From the NCBI RefSeq assembly GCF_000002425.4, contig NC_037260.1:12150760-12214759 (forward strand): DNA of 64,000 nt, in the 5' to 3' direction. Position numbers and translations under genes: made by a program. Shown one piece after another: positions 12,064 through 23,991 of the stretch (the stretch's first letter is position 1; each line of letters opens with the position of its first letter). This DNA comes from Physcomitrium patens. Its lineage: Eukaryota; Streptophyta; Bryopsida; Funariales; Funariaceae. The notes beneath the pieces were generated by a model. That model made no database searches, had not been told where the DNA came from, and worked only from the letters and a program-made list of their open reading frames with translations.

Positions 12064-13580
12064 ATGGAGACCACCGCAATGCGCACCACCGTGCAGGCCC
12101 TCCCCGTCGTCGTGCCACATGCGGCTGCTACGGTGGCCAGGGTTTCTACAACACGCCTCTCCTCCCTGAGGTGCGCATGGAAGGGGTTCACGCTCCAAGC
12201 GGGTGGATGGTCAGACGCGGTGCCTCAACGGGAGCTTCATGTCAGGCGCGGGGTTGCTCGGGCCAGCCTCGGAGCTTCGGGGGGTGGTGGAGGTGAGTGG
12301 TTTGCTTGCGAGGATAACCTCCACCCCCCCTTTTTCGGGAATTAGTGTGTTTAGTCGGTGGATGTCGGAGTAGTATCAAACGCGGGAGGTTCAGTCAATT
12401 GGATATCTTCGGATTCGATTTTCGTCAGTACTGCATGGTCGGCTTCATTCTTTTTTTCAGCGTTTTGATTGGAAGAGTTTTTTCTCAGTTTTCTGCGAGA
12501 GAATTTCGGATGGAGTTTTTGGAATTTCGCGAATGGCAGAGGGTTTACGATGCTTTTCAAAGTCGCAGGATCTGTTCGAATTGAGTTAGAAGTGCGCAGG
12601 ATGTTATGTGTTCACTGCCTTTACGCTGGTGTTCTTATGAGTGCTATTTTGCATGTTTGCGGACTGTTTCTGTTGCCTTGGGCTTTGGTATACTCAACTA
12701 GCCTCCTTGCTTGAGATAGCATTGCCGTGTTACAATAGAATATCCGTCAAGTGTCTGGTGGAGCGTATAGTTTGAACAGTCTGCCGTTGCATTTGATGAA
12801 TTCTGGATTTTGCGACAACCGTTCGTGCCGTTGTTTTGAAAAATTCAAGCTTTCCGGACGCTGTCGCTGCCCGTGGTTAACACATTTATAAAATTTCGAA
12901 CCATATCAGACTTGCTTTTGTGACAATACTTAGGGTTTGTTTGCAAAAGTATTTTGTGATATTGATTTTTATCATGTTTTCGCACTAGCTTATGCTGATT
13001 GAATGCTGTGGGATTGCGCACGCCAGCTTTGTCTCCGGAAATGAAGGAAGCTCTTGACAAGTACCTCAGTGAAAACAAGGTGGTTTTGTTCATGAAGGGC
13101 AATAAGATGTTCCCCCAATGTGGATTCTCCAATACGTGTGTGCGAATTCTCAACAGCTTGAACGTTCCCTACGAGACTGTTAACATTCTAGAAGACGACA
13201 GGTTGCGGCAGGGCATGAAGGAATATTCCGATTGGCCTACCTTTCCACAATTGTACATTGACGGAGAATTTTTCGGAGGATGCGATATTACTTACGGCAA
13301 GAGACTTATTATCTCTGCTCTGAAATTGCCGAACTCTGATATGCATTGAAGTAAAGTAGTCAGGAGAACGTTGTGTACAAATCTTTACTTCTATTATCGT
13401 TTTATTTTTGTTTGATGCAGCTGGTGTTAATTGCTAGAATGAATAAGAGTAACAGGATATTTAATCTGGAATGTTTCGCAGGTTTTTAGGCATTATATTA
13501 ATAGTGTGTCTGGATGTGATGCAGCGGCTTACTCGAGCGGGGAGTTGAAGGAGGTGTTGGAGAAGGCCATGCTTTCTTGA
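12064..13580 (+). CDS. GRXS14: Plastid monothiol glutaredoxin, GRXS14 type (CGFS)
   Basis: Small glutaredoxin that in plants carries or transfers [2Fe-2S] clusters in the chloroplast. Exons: 12,064-12,292, 13,027-13,296 and 13,525-13,580, giving 184 aa. Residues 1 to about 75 are rich in Ala, Ser, Thr and Arg with few acids, as in a chloroplast transit peptide. The Grx domain starts near residue 77 (ALSPEMK). It has the monothiol site CGFS at 108-111 preceded by FMKG and FPQ, then WPTFPQLY and GGCD, which hold glutathione, and the ending SGELKEVLEKAM. Intron 1 is GT-AG, phase 1. Intron 2 (13,297-13,524) must start with GC: only ACG|GCAAGA restores the conserved end, joining as TAC-G|CG-GCT. 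Reading through gives a stop at 13,347-13,349 after 16 off-family residues. An upstream in-frame ATG at 11,977 would add 29 residues. Family is certain; the exact start is not. Confidence 0.92.
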
Positions 13581-16125
13581 GCTTTCACATAGTTCACTTC
13601 TTGAGATGTTTTTTTCTGGGCTCTGTATACTACTGGAGATGCAATATATTTCGCGACTACCAAAGAGATTTTCTCTTGAGCAATCGCAAAGGCTTTAATA
13701 TTCGTGTGATGTGTCACCTCATCTGATGAAACCTTTGCTGTGTATCGTGATTTTCGATACAGTTCCTGGAAGGAATTCGACAAGGTTTTCTAATGTGCAA
13801 TTTGGTTTTCCTCTTGACTCCAAAATGTTGTGCACTTTCGTTCGTCATTTGGTATTGGTCAGCATTATGCATGGGTTTTGTCTTGCAGGATCTTCTTGCT
13901 AGAAGTAGAGATGAATCTGCAAGCAATTGCTCATTCTATTCGTTGCTGTAGAAAAAGGCTCCTGCCAAGCCTTCAGGCTACGAAAAGGGTCTTGGTCTCA
14001 ACTCTCTTCATCAAACTCTCGACAAGTTCCACCTGCTCAGATGCGATCAACGTCTACCATTGCCACCTTCTTGTATCTGTTCAATAATTGCCACAGTAGC
14101 AGCTAGACTTAGTTGGATTCTTTTCCTAGTCTTCAGTCACTATGCCATGATCATGAACAAATCTTTGAAGTGAACCACAGGGACCCTGGACAACCAACCG
14201 ATTTTTCATGCCTTCTCCTTAATTTAGTAGTTTGTCTGCCATCCAAGGTTGCAGGTGGATTCTAAAATTCTCTATGAGTTGTCACTTTTATTGAGAATAC
14301 TTGGTCGCAGTGGTGTGAACAAAAAGTTGCAGACCCTCCATTCAGAAAGTGGAGAGGTCGCCACATTCGAACAATACTAGCTTTCCTTCTCGCAACTATG
14401 CTGGTTGCAATGCTCAACTGATGCCTAGTTGGCAGCTCTGCCAACTGTTAAAGAGAAAAAAGGTCTACATTTTCAACATTTTTATGTCTTCAGTCTAACT
14501 TGGTCTAACTGAAATGGCAGGTTTAATCAGCTATGGAGCCTGAGTTAACGTTATAATTAACATGGTTGGTTGTGGAACTTGCAGAGTCATTAATCCAGAT
14601 TAACGTGAACTGTTTCTGCAACATGAACTTTGCAGCGAGTGTTCTTACATCACATGAGGAGCAGCTCTGGAGAATCCCCGGAACAGGGACTTGTTTCTGG
14701 GTTTCTTGGTGGGAAAAGGTAACCATTCTTTCCGTGCTATACATGTAGGATTTTCCAGCATTCTGTGCGCACGTCACACCATTCCTGCTCTCGGATTTAA
14801 GCTGGCGACCAATGGTTGAAATGCACCAATTGCCTTTTCGGGAAACCCCATTCCGTTCGGGTAAAGTTTTCTGGTGTAAGCTGCTCCTGCGAGGACTTGG
14901 TGGTGATACGATGTTGTTGCGCTGTTGACCCACATGTTTTTTACTTGAAACCCTCGAGGGCTAATGCTCTAGCACTTGTAGGCATCCTAAAGGAATGCAT
15001 ACTACATCACTCGCAGCCTATCAATAACCTTGTTGGTGTAGACATCCGCCCCCTATCTTTTGGTGCTGTTTTGTTTCGTTTCTCTCGGCCCTTCGTTCTA
15101 CTCGCAGCTTTGTTTCAAGTGGTTTAGTGTTTACGTGATATTGAGTTCCTGGTTGGGCGTGGATTTCCCTTCAACCGTGTGCACATTTTAATTTTCATTG
15201 TATTCGGAGTTCTCTGGTAGTTTCTAGAGCGCCGGTAATTCTTGTCTATGCATCAACGTCAGTAGATATTGATTTTTGAGTCTCTTAGGGAGTTGGTTTC
15301 GTGTTTAGAAAGGGTCACGGTATCTTGAGGGGATGTTTTGAGGCAGCGTTCGCATTGTGACCCCAAGGGGTTGAGTTCTGCAGTGAGGAATCTTTAGTGG
15401 GTCGTCTCCAGGAGGATCGGCATTTATCAGTGACCATTACGGGTATGCTTGGAGCGTGTGAAGGCTGGTCGCCATGTTGGCCATTTTAGTCGGGAAGTTT
15501 TGGATGTGTTTGAGATTGCTTTCCATGGTAACGAAGGGCACATTGTAGCCGTTGTTGTTCTTGCGTTGTGGTGGCCTCCTGCCATCACTTCCACATTGTC
15601 ATTTAGCGTTGACTGGGACTGTTGAGTGAAACCCTGAGAGCCTTTCCTATCACCCTCCCCGTTCTCATTATTGTTGACACATACTCTCTTGGTTTCCGTT
15701 ATGTGCATTAGTGGTATTTGCTTGTCGATGTCCATTATCTCTTATATATTGGGTTCACTACGCTAATCTTGGCTTAGCTATGGCCCAAACTCTGTAACAA
15801 TCTCTCTGATCTAATTGCCAATGTCAAGACACTGTTATTTCATTTTCTTACTCTTTCTTGACCTCAATGGGGAAGTCTTTGAAGGAATATCGCTCCTTCA
15901 CTATCACAAGCAATAACACATGCTCCAGACTGGGCCATTCCATGGCTCTCTGACGGAAACTCGATTGAGCTTATATAACCATGCGGTGGCAAAATCCTAC
16001 AAATGTTCTGGGACGAGGGTGCGATTTTCTGACATCCAACAGCATTGGTGATTGTCAACTCTATCAATGATTTATGAATACTCGGTCGTGGTGGACTGAG
16101 GATTGGGAGTCGAGTACATACAGCA
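13581..16125. other. GC-normal intergenic stretch, no recognised gene
   Basis: Contains the 3' UTR of the glutaredoxin gene and probably the leader or promoter of the ATXR-like pseudogene. Frames such as 14,523-14,933 (minus), 14,816-15,127 (plus) and 15,427-15,735 (minus) are 100-136 residues long, but none shows a domain, a conserved motif or splice-linked continuation. They are not called. Confidence 0.45.
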
Positions 16126-18575
16126 ATGGAGGATGAGGTATGCGGTAGAGGAAAGAGGGTGAAGAGAGTTATTGTATGTCGCAATGGCTGGCACAATTGC
16201 TGTCTGCCTGCATTCGAGAAGATCAATCCCTGCTCCACCACATTCAAGTCGAGTCCGAGCACTTGCAAGGCGGTGCCCGTTGCTTCTGTTCATGAGGCTC
16301 CCAAGGATGTCCCACAGACCAAGGGATCCAAGGCGTATAAGGCAAGTAGGCAGCCGGTAGTGGCTCGAGAGAGAGAGCGAAGTGCGGGATGAGAGTGAAA
16401 GCAGTGAAGAAAGTTGCCATGAGATCCTTGAAGAAGCTCAAAAAGGATAAGTACTACAATACTCGGTGTAAAGAGTGTTCACGCGGTGATGGAGAACAGG
16501 AAATGCTCCTCTGTGATCGCTGCGACAGAGGATATCACATGTACTGTTTGAGCCCTATCCTCCCGACTGTACCGCTTGGTAAATGGTTATACTCCAAATG
16601 TGCTTAATCTTCGTGTGTGCTGGGTATGTTCTTCAACCTGTTCTATTGAATACTCAGAATGTATAATCATATTTTTCTGGAAATTCGCTGTATTGAGTGC
16701 AATCGGCAAGCTGAAGTAGGTTTATACCACTATGGTTCCGAAGGTATTCTCTTTAATGAAATTTGCCTGGGTATTTTCATGTGACGTGGTTTTTTGTGAG
16801 ACTTATTAGTGTTTTTTGTGTCGTCGAAGTTTTATATTTCATACTCCTCCATGCCATATATATTTTCTCCTGGGTTGATCTGCTTCAAAGAAGGGACGGA
16901 GAGAAGTATGAGTAATGAGGTTTCTTTGACCAGAATCGAATGCGATTACGTGGAAAATATTCAAAACGTCCTTGTGTCATTTTCGCTATTTCTTTTTATT
17001 GAAAGTGTCTCATGTGGGATGAATTATGACCCTCGTGGTATGAATTCAGAATTCCCTAAAGTGCAGAAGAAAGTGGATTTCTTTCGCATTCAGAAGCCGT
17101 CCCCTTTTACTGTATGTAGTCTGCAACATTACTTTCCTTAATATTTTGGTTTCATGAAAAGTTTCGATTATTTAGCACATCACATCCTTACTGGTATGGG
17201 TCCTTCCACGCGAAGAATTAAACAGAGATTCACGCACAATCTGACACTTATGACTTAATTTTGTGGCATTCTCCTGAGACAAATGAATGGAGCAAATTAA
17301 ATAGCCCACACCCAAATGAATGGAGCAGTTTTAGAATGTTCCCTTCCTTCTCCCTCTCCCCTCAATGCTTAATATCCTCAACTTTTTATTTACAGGAGTG
17401 AAGTGCTTGGAGACAAGGAAACGACGTAGACCGAGTGGAGGAAGCCGGCGACTACTGCCCTACGTTCCATGTGATGACCCGCAGCGTAGATTGGAGCAAA
17501 TGGCCTCTCTGGCCACGGCAGACACTAGCATAGGCGTTGAATTCGTTGATTTTTTGAGTTATCGCTTGACTCCACGGTCTTCCAATCGCGCGGATAGTGA
17601 GAGAGGTGGCATGCAGGTAAGATAATTTGATTAATCATTCGATCTCGCCTCCTGAGTTTTCTCCTTTCAAATTATATCCTTTTAATTGTCTTCGCCTCTT
17701 TTTGTTAATAGATGGACTCTTTGTCAAATGGTATGCAGTACAACTAGTATATTTTTTGTAGATGAACGTGACAGATTCCAACAACACTTTCAATTTGCGT
17801 CGGATTGAGCATGTCAATGTGGGACGCTCTTTTATCCAGTTCGAAGCTTTTACAAATGAGACATTGTTGCTTCCTGATGACTAATCCGAATATATTTGTG
17901 TTGGAATCATTCTCGTCTGCTTCCTGGCCTTTCGGTGCAGGGATATCTCAAGTTTAGGAAAACCTGAGGTTCCTGTCTTGAGATTAGTAATAATCACACG
18001 CTGCTGCTGGCAGGTTATGTGTAAGGAAGATAAGGCAACTCTTGATTTGTGTAAGACTATGTGCAGTCATGGCGAGTGGCCACCCTTAATGGTTACACAC
18101 GATTCTCGACAAGGGTAAGTCATCAGAAATGGGTGAATTTCATAACTCTGATTAGCTACCGTATTTTACTGAAATTATAACCTGGTTGTCGATTTTGAGC
18201 ACTTTGATTCCGCCTATACCTCAATCATTCCTCGTATTTTTTTAAGATTCTTTGCAATGGCCGAGCCAGTCATCTTTTGACTGTTATATTGTATTTGCTG
18301 TTCTATGGGTAATTGATGGGCGACTAGGCATCCAACATTCAAATTATTTCTATGTGCTGCAGGTTTGTTTTTGAGGCTGATAGGAACATCAAAGACATGA
18401 CAATAATCGCTAAATATACTGGAGAAGTTGACTACATGTGTCGCCGCCAATACGACTCTGGAAACAGTATCATGGGTCTTCTCTTCAGCGACAACCCTGT
18501 TAAGGAGCTTGTTATCTGCCCAGATAGACGTGGCAATATAGCTCGATTTGTCTCCGACATCAATAACCACTTACC
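16126..18575 (+). pseudogene. Broken upstream copy of an ATXR5/6-like H3K27 methyltransferase
   Basis: Tandem duplicate of the intact gene at 20,700-23,991 in the same exon order. The first exon begins with an ATG whose GKRVKRV-containing start matches the intact copy. It needs a frame change within 16,350-16,392 to reach the PHD finger (about 16,460-16,601). The PHD keeps C-x2-C, CDRC and HMYC, but the seventh cysteine is Tyr (WLYSKC), and a TAA stop follows at 16,605-16,607 before the donor. The PIP-box exon (from 17,050) has lost one codon. The middle exon is 17,396-17,616. SET exons at 18,014-18,114 and 18,363-18,575 are in frame and the same length as in the intact copy (101 and 213 nt). 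No last SET exon was found up to 20,699. The frame is interrupted at several points, so a working enzyme is very unlikely. A short PHD-only product from ATG 16,389 is conceivable. Confidence 0.85.
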
Positions 18576-20699
18576 GTAAGCTTATGTCACTCTTACCCTC
18601 CGCAGATTTTAGGCTGAAACCGGATTTCTGGCCTGCACTGTTGAGTAGTGAATTTATGGCCTCAATCCTCTAGCCCCTTCCGTCCATTACCGTTCACTTC
18701 TTTAGGTTGCTCTGGATTTTCAAGCCTTTGCGGCGAGGTCTTTGCATGGCCACGTCCAGAAAGAAACCATTTCTGGCCCTTTCGCGCCTATTTATTGGCT
18801 GTTTTTACAGCACCATCCCTGAATGATGTGCTCTTTTGCTCCATGGGCATGACAGGCTTACTTTAAGTTAGTTGTTCAATTGCAGGGTAGTCACGTTAGT
18901 TAATCAGCCTTTGCCAAAAGCCCCCCCCAGCAGCACTGCACAAACCGCATCTCTTGCCGTTTGCAGTACCTCCAGTTGGTAGAGTGCCAACTGCTTTGTA
19001 TTTTATCAGCAGATGTAAAGACTTAATTGTGACTGATAATTTACTGGTCTAAAGTTGTTCAAGGATCCAAGGGTTGTGAAGCTTACTAATTTTATGTCAG
19101 TGTTCACATCTTTGGCTGCCCCTCTTGTGCGTTCTATGTGCTTTCGGGTGGGTAATCCACTTGAGGAGACTTTTGTAAGCTGGAGCCAAATGGTGGAATC
19201 TTAAAACACATGCAGGCTTTTTTAAAAAGAGAGGCTATTTTCGTCACTTTGGTTTCTGCCTACTAGTCTATAGCCCTTTAAAAAGGCCGCGTCACAAACA
19301 CCGAACTTGGTTTGGTATTCTGACAATTGGTGCTCTTTGAGCGAGGTTGACAAAATCCGCCTGCCTGCCCTAAAAATTAATCCCGCTTGTTGAGTCTTAG
19401 TTGACTACTTACAACTCTCCACGGATCTTCTATCTTAAAAAGACTCCGTCGAAAGCATTAAAGGGCATAGATCACCGACTGTTTCACTCTACAGTTGACA
19501 AAAGTCACATTTTTACTTGAAAAGTGTAATTTGTATTGAAATTTGGATGTGGAAAGTGGCATGAAATCACAGGTTATATGATTCACCACAACCGAGTTTC
19601 AATTTGGGGTGCAAAAGCTTTGGACCCACTACAAAGGTTGTGGAAGAGCACACTTCATAATCGCACTCACATGCCCGCATCCTTCAACATGCAACCGAAG
19701 GTTTCCGTCCAGCGGTAGGAGGTAACGGAATCATGCCAAACCCTTACTAACCGTCAGTAGGACACACCCACACGCATTCCAACAGAAGCAACTTAAAAGA
19801 AATCACGTGTGACCAATAGACATTACAAAATCTTAAGCTCCACGAGCGCCAAGGGTCTCATCGCATGGAGTCGCAAGGTGCGTGGAGGAACTTGCTTTGA
19901 AAATGGCCGAAATCCTTCAAATGCGGTCGGGGGAACGGATCCCATATCTTCTAGTCCTCGTAGTAGTTTCCTTGTTCTGTGTTGCATTTGGATTATCGTA
20001 GTCCACGTGATGTGGCCATCAGTATACCCCAGAATCGTTCTCTCTCATTCTGCTCGACGTGCAGGATTGTCAGCCCGTTGGGTCAAGACATTGAATAGTC
20101 CATGTGGGCCATTCGAATCGGACCAGGTGGTTTGCGATTAGACTCGTCGCGGCGCCGCTCTTGGAGCCTGGAGACATTGCGGGACTGTGGAGTGAGCATT
20201 GGCAAGTCCTCGAAGTGACGCCCTTTCAAACGCCTCTGTTTGAACTAGGTTGGTTGAATTCTATCTGTTTCTGTATAACCGTACGTGGATATTGTGGTGT
20301 TGGTTTGTATCGAGGTGCTTCCCATTGATATAAGCTGTGAGAATGTCCTTTCTTTTAGTATTCCTTAGTTATAGGGTTGCAGGTAAAACTGTGCACGGCA
20401 TTGTTCCGTATGCTCTGTCCAGCGTTTTCTTTTGTCTGCATTATCTTGTAAATCGGGCCTAAATATGCTTTTGCTAATTCGTATTTGCAGCACTGTGCTT
20501 CGTCTTTCGTCCACTACCCCAAATTCACGGTGCATCGACATCCAAGGAATGGTTATACCAGGGGTGGGGAATCTTCATGTAGAACGGTTCATGGCAGGTG
20601 TGCGCGAGGTGTTGTCATAGCCCGGCTGGTTACTGTCCTTCAATGCGCATATCACCCTAAAAAATTGATTTGAGTTCGCTGAGCTTCGTGGCGTAACCA
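18576..20699. other. Spacer between the two ATXR-like copies
   Basis: GC-normal sequence where the last exon of the broken copy should be, but no match to that exon (GEARV or YYDYN blocks) was seen in any frame. It must also hold the promoter and leader of the intact copy. Short frames (19,536-19,718; 19,809-20,141; 20,104-20,328) have no recognisable content. Confidence 0.5.
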
Positions 20700-23600
20700 A
20701 TGGAGAGATCACCCTATGGCAAAGAACGAAGGGTAAAGAGAGTGCGCATTAGCTCTACCTATACCGCTCTCAGTTCTCTAGCTGTTGAGGATCTGGGCAG
20801 TGAACCCCCTCATCTACGCCAATGCAAAGCCACAGTAAATTTCTCGGAAGTTTTGACTACTACGGTTGCACAATCCCTCGGGGTTGCAAAACGCAAAAAA
20901 CTCTTGAAGAGTCTGGAGGAAGTTGTGAGAGATGAGCAAGCGAAATCTACAAAGGTTGTCGGGACGGAAATGGTTGTCTGGACTAACGGTCCTGCCTCAG
21001 CTTACTCTCTCACTCTCTGTGAGGAGTGTAAAGGGGGTGACTCAGCAGAGCAGATGTTACTTTGTGATCAATGCGACCGAGGATTCCATATGTTTTGTTT
21101 GTCCCCAATCCTTGTATCTATACCACCTGGTGACTGGATCTGCCCACATTGTTCTAAATCTACTATTGCTCACGGTAAGTTCTAGTTGCTTGCGCATGCT
21201 GCTTGCTTTAATGAAATTCCTGATTTTTTACTCAATTTCAACCGTGTAAGATAGATGCCAGTTATGAACCTTGATTCTGGGTTGATATTTTCCACCTTTA
21301 GGAGAAGTTGTTAAATTGTAGCATGTTGAGCTGAGCTGTCACTACGAAAACATCGCCACGACACGCTTTATTTCTGATTTGTTTGTTGCTTTCAGCAAGT
21401 CCCCGGCTATTGTTTTGTCTGAACGTGTCACTGATGGAACTTGCTGGCGGTACTGGTTGATGTGTCGATCTACCGTGCTAAGTCAAATTACAATAACGAA
21501 ACTGGTTGCTGTCTTAGTTTACGAATGATCGATTTACTACCTAGATTTGTTGACTTTAGTGTTGCAAGATTTTTGTAAGCCCTATTTCTACATATATAGA
21601 TGAAACTAGTGAGTCCAACGTTCTCCAAATCGTGCTATTCAACCCGTGCTGTGTCATGAAGGTAGTGATATTGCCGAGCCAATAGTAGTATATGCACTAC
21701 CTAGCAGTTGAGAGGGATACAATCGAGGCTGCCATGATTGACATTCTTGTGTGGGTTGTAGAATTTCTAATGGTGCAGAAAAAAATTGTGGACTATTTTC
21801 GCATCCAGAATTTATTGCCTTCCAAATCAGGTGTTCATCTAGCCCTTCCTTTCATTTTAGTACTCTCGCTCAGTCATGTCAGATTTTCCCTTGCATCACT
21901 ACCTTTCTCAGTATTTATGATTGTACTGCAATTGTCTCGTCATTTTTGCAGTCTTCTTTTTCCTGCTGCTTACTACTACACAAATTCACTGCAGTCACGG
22001 AGGCTATTGAGAGGAAAAAACGGAAGAAGCAGAGTGCTTTTAGTTTTTGTCCACCAAAGAGGGGCAGAAGATTGTTGCCCTACGTTCCGACCATTGATCC
22101 ACAGCGAAGGCTAAAACAAATGGCCTCCTTGGCTACTGCCCTCACTAGCATTGGTGTACAGTTTTCTGATTCGTTGAGTTACAGATATGCCCCACGTACC
22201 GCCAATCGTGCTGCTCATGAGAAAGGTGGCATGCGGGTACTACGCATCCTTTTACTTTTTACACTTACGTTATGTCCACAGCCATCTTGTCCCACTAATA
22301 CTTGCAGTATGATTTATTGCATGCTGCTTTTGATGCAGCGCCTACTCTTGTGGTGATACTGAACCTTGCACTTCTTCCAGTGGTGATGGCTGCCTCGCAA
22401 CGACCCTGCGCAGTCCTTCATGCGTAACCTCGCTAACAATTTCAGTTTTTTTCATGCTTCCTAAAGAGTTGCAGCGCTTTTACCTTATACTTAAAAACAG
22501 TATATCTCTGAATGTACTTGTGGGCTTTTTCTGGTCTATCGTGCGATTTAGCACTTTGGAATACATTAGAAAAGTGGGTTTTTGATGGAATGTATATGTT
22601 TTGATGACAGGAGATGCCAAGGGATGACAAGGAGGCTTTTGATAAATGTAAGGCTATGTGTAAGAGTGGGCTGTGGCAACCATTGACGGTTGCTTATGAT
22701 ATGCGACAGGGGTACTATTCTGAATCCTCTTTGGTAAAAAGTGCCTGAACCAAAAGAGCGTAAGGTCTTATGGCAGGTCGAGATGTCAGTTATATAAATA
22801 TTTAGCTCCTGGTATGAACTTTCGCAGCCTCTGGCTGCGTTGTGCATACCTAATGGAATACTTCTGCAAGAAGGCTTTGTGCATGCCTTATACGATGATT
22901 TGTGTTGTTTCTTTAGAATAAGACTTAATGTGCAATGGCTGTAGGTTTGTGGTAGAGGCAGATGAGGACATAAAGGATATGACATTCATTGCCGAATATA
23001 CGGGAGAGGTTGACTATATGTGTTGCCGCCATTACGATTCTGGGAACAGCATCATGGGTCTTCTTTTCAGTGATGACCCTATTAAGGAGCTTGTTATTTG
23101 CCCAGATAAGCGTAGCAATATAGCTCGGTTTCTCTCAGGCATCAACAATCATACAGAGTAAGTTTCGAATGGATGAATTCATGTGGAATATACTCGCAAG
23201 CATTTCTTGCTCTTGTATACCCATAAATATTTTCATTTTAGGTGTGAACTTGAGATCGTCTCGTGAAGTTCTGATTCATTCTTTTGGAACAAGGTGCCCC
23301 AGACATCAAGATGTCCAGAATCAGGATTTTTAATTAGCATCTACAGAAATTTTCTGTGTTATTTGGCTTTTTGAGCCCATGTAGTAGATGCTTCCAACGT
23401 TGGAAGCTGACAACCTACGACAGCATTAGCGTCCACCTCAGGGAATCTTGTGAATTCTGTTTTTTCCACCATTTTGCCATTTTACCATTTGGTGCAGCTT
23501 TGGATCGAGGCTAATGTTGGAACTTATCCACTGGTAGCGATTTCAGAGCTTGGGTCTCCAAGGCTGGGCATCTTTCAACCTTGGAGATCCAACTGCTGAA

Positions 23601-23991
23601 AATGGTCCTGGAGGTGTATGACGAGTTTCAGTCGCTGTATCTTTGAAGTTTATAGCTATTTAATGTTGGAAATTCATGCTCCAAAATCATTGTTCTAGTT
23701 CAATGAGGTCGTTAATTTTCCAATTTTGTTCGTTAGGATATCCGATGTGTCACAAGGCAAAAATGTGTTTATCCTGTATGCAGCTTGTAGGTTTTCATCC
23801 TCTCAATCTCTGTTGGAAAATTGTGATGCAGGGAAGGTAGGAAGAAACAAAACGTTCGATGTGTCCGCTACAGCATTAACGGGGAAGCGCGAGTGATCCT
23901 GATTGCTATGCGGGACATCCTCAAAGGGGAGCGTTTGTATTACGATTACAATGCCTATTACACTGAGTATCCAACCCAACACTTCGTTTAA
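20700..23991 (+). CDS. ATXR5/6: ATXR5/6-type histone H3K27 monomethyltransferase (PHD, PIP box, SET)
   Basis: Plant-specific enzyme that in Arabidopsis monomethylates K27 of replication-dependent H3.1 behind the fork, keeping heterochromatin silent and preventing over-replication. Exons: 20,700-21,174, 21,762-21,830, 21,995-22,236, 22,611-22,711, 22,945-23,157 and 23,832-23,991. These total 1,260 nt (419 aa) with all junction phases consistent and all introns GT-AG. The N-terminus is basic. The PHD finger at residues 107-151 has all eight ligands (C107, C110, C122, C125, H130, C133, C148, C151). A PCNA-interaction box QKKIVDYF lies at 164-171, followed by a basic linker and a RRLLPYVP...DPQRRLKQMASLATAL block typical of the family. 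The SET domain covers roughly 285-419, with NIARF...GINNH near 355-365 and GERLYYDYN at 399-407 supplying the catalytic Tyr region. It ends HFV like its relatives. Start chosen at the first ATG of the open exon. Confidence 0.95.

Noticed and set aside
14523-15735. Frames of 100-136 residues on both strands between the glutaredoxin and ATXR-like genes
   Set aside because: No domain, no supporting splice continuation, and the frames overlap each other. They are typical of GC-normal non-coding DNA.
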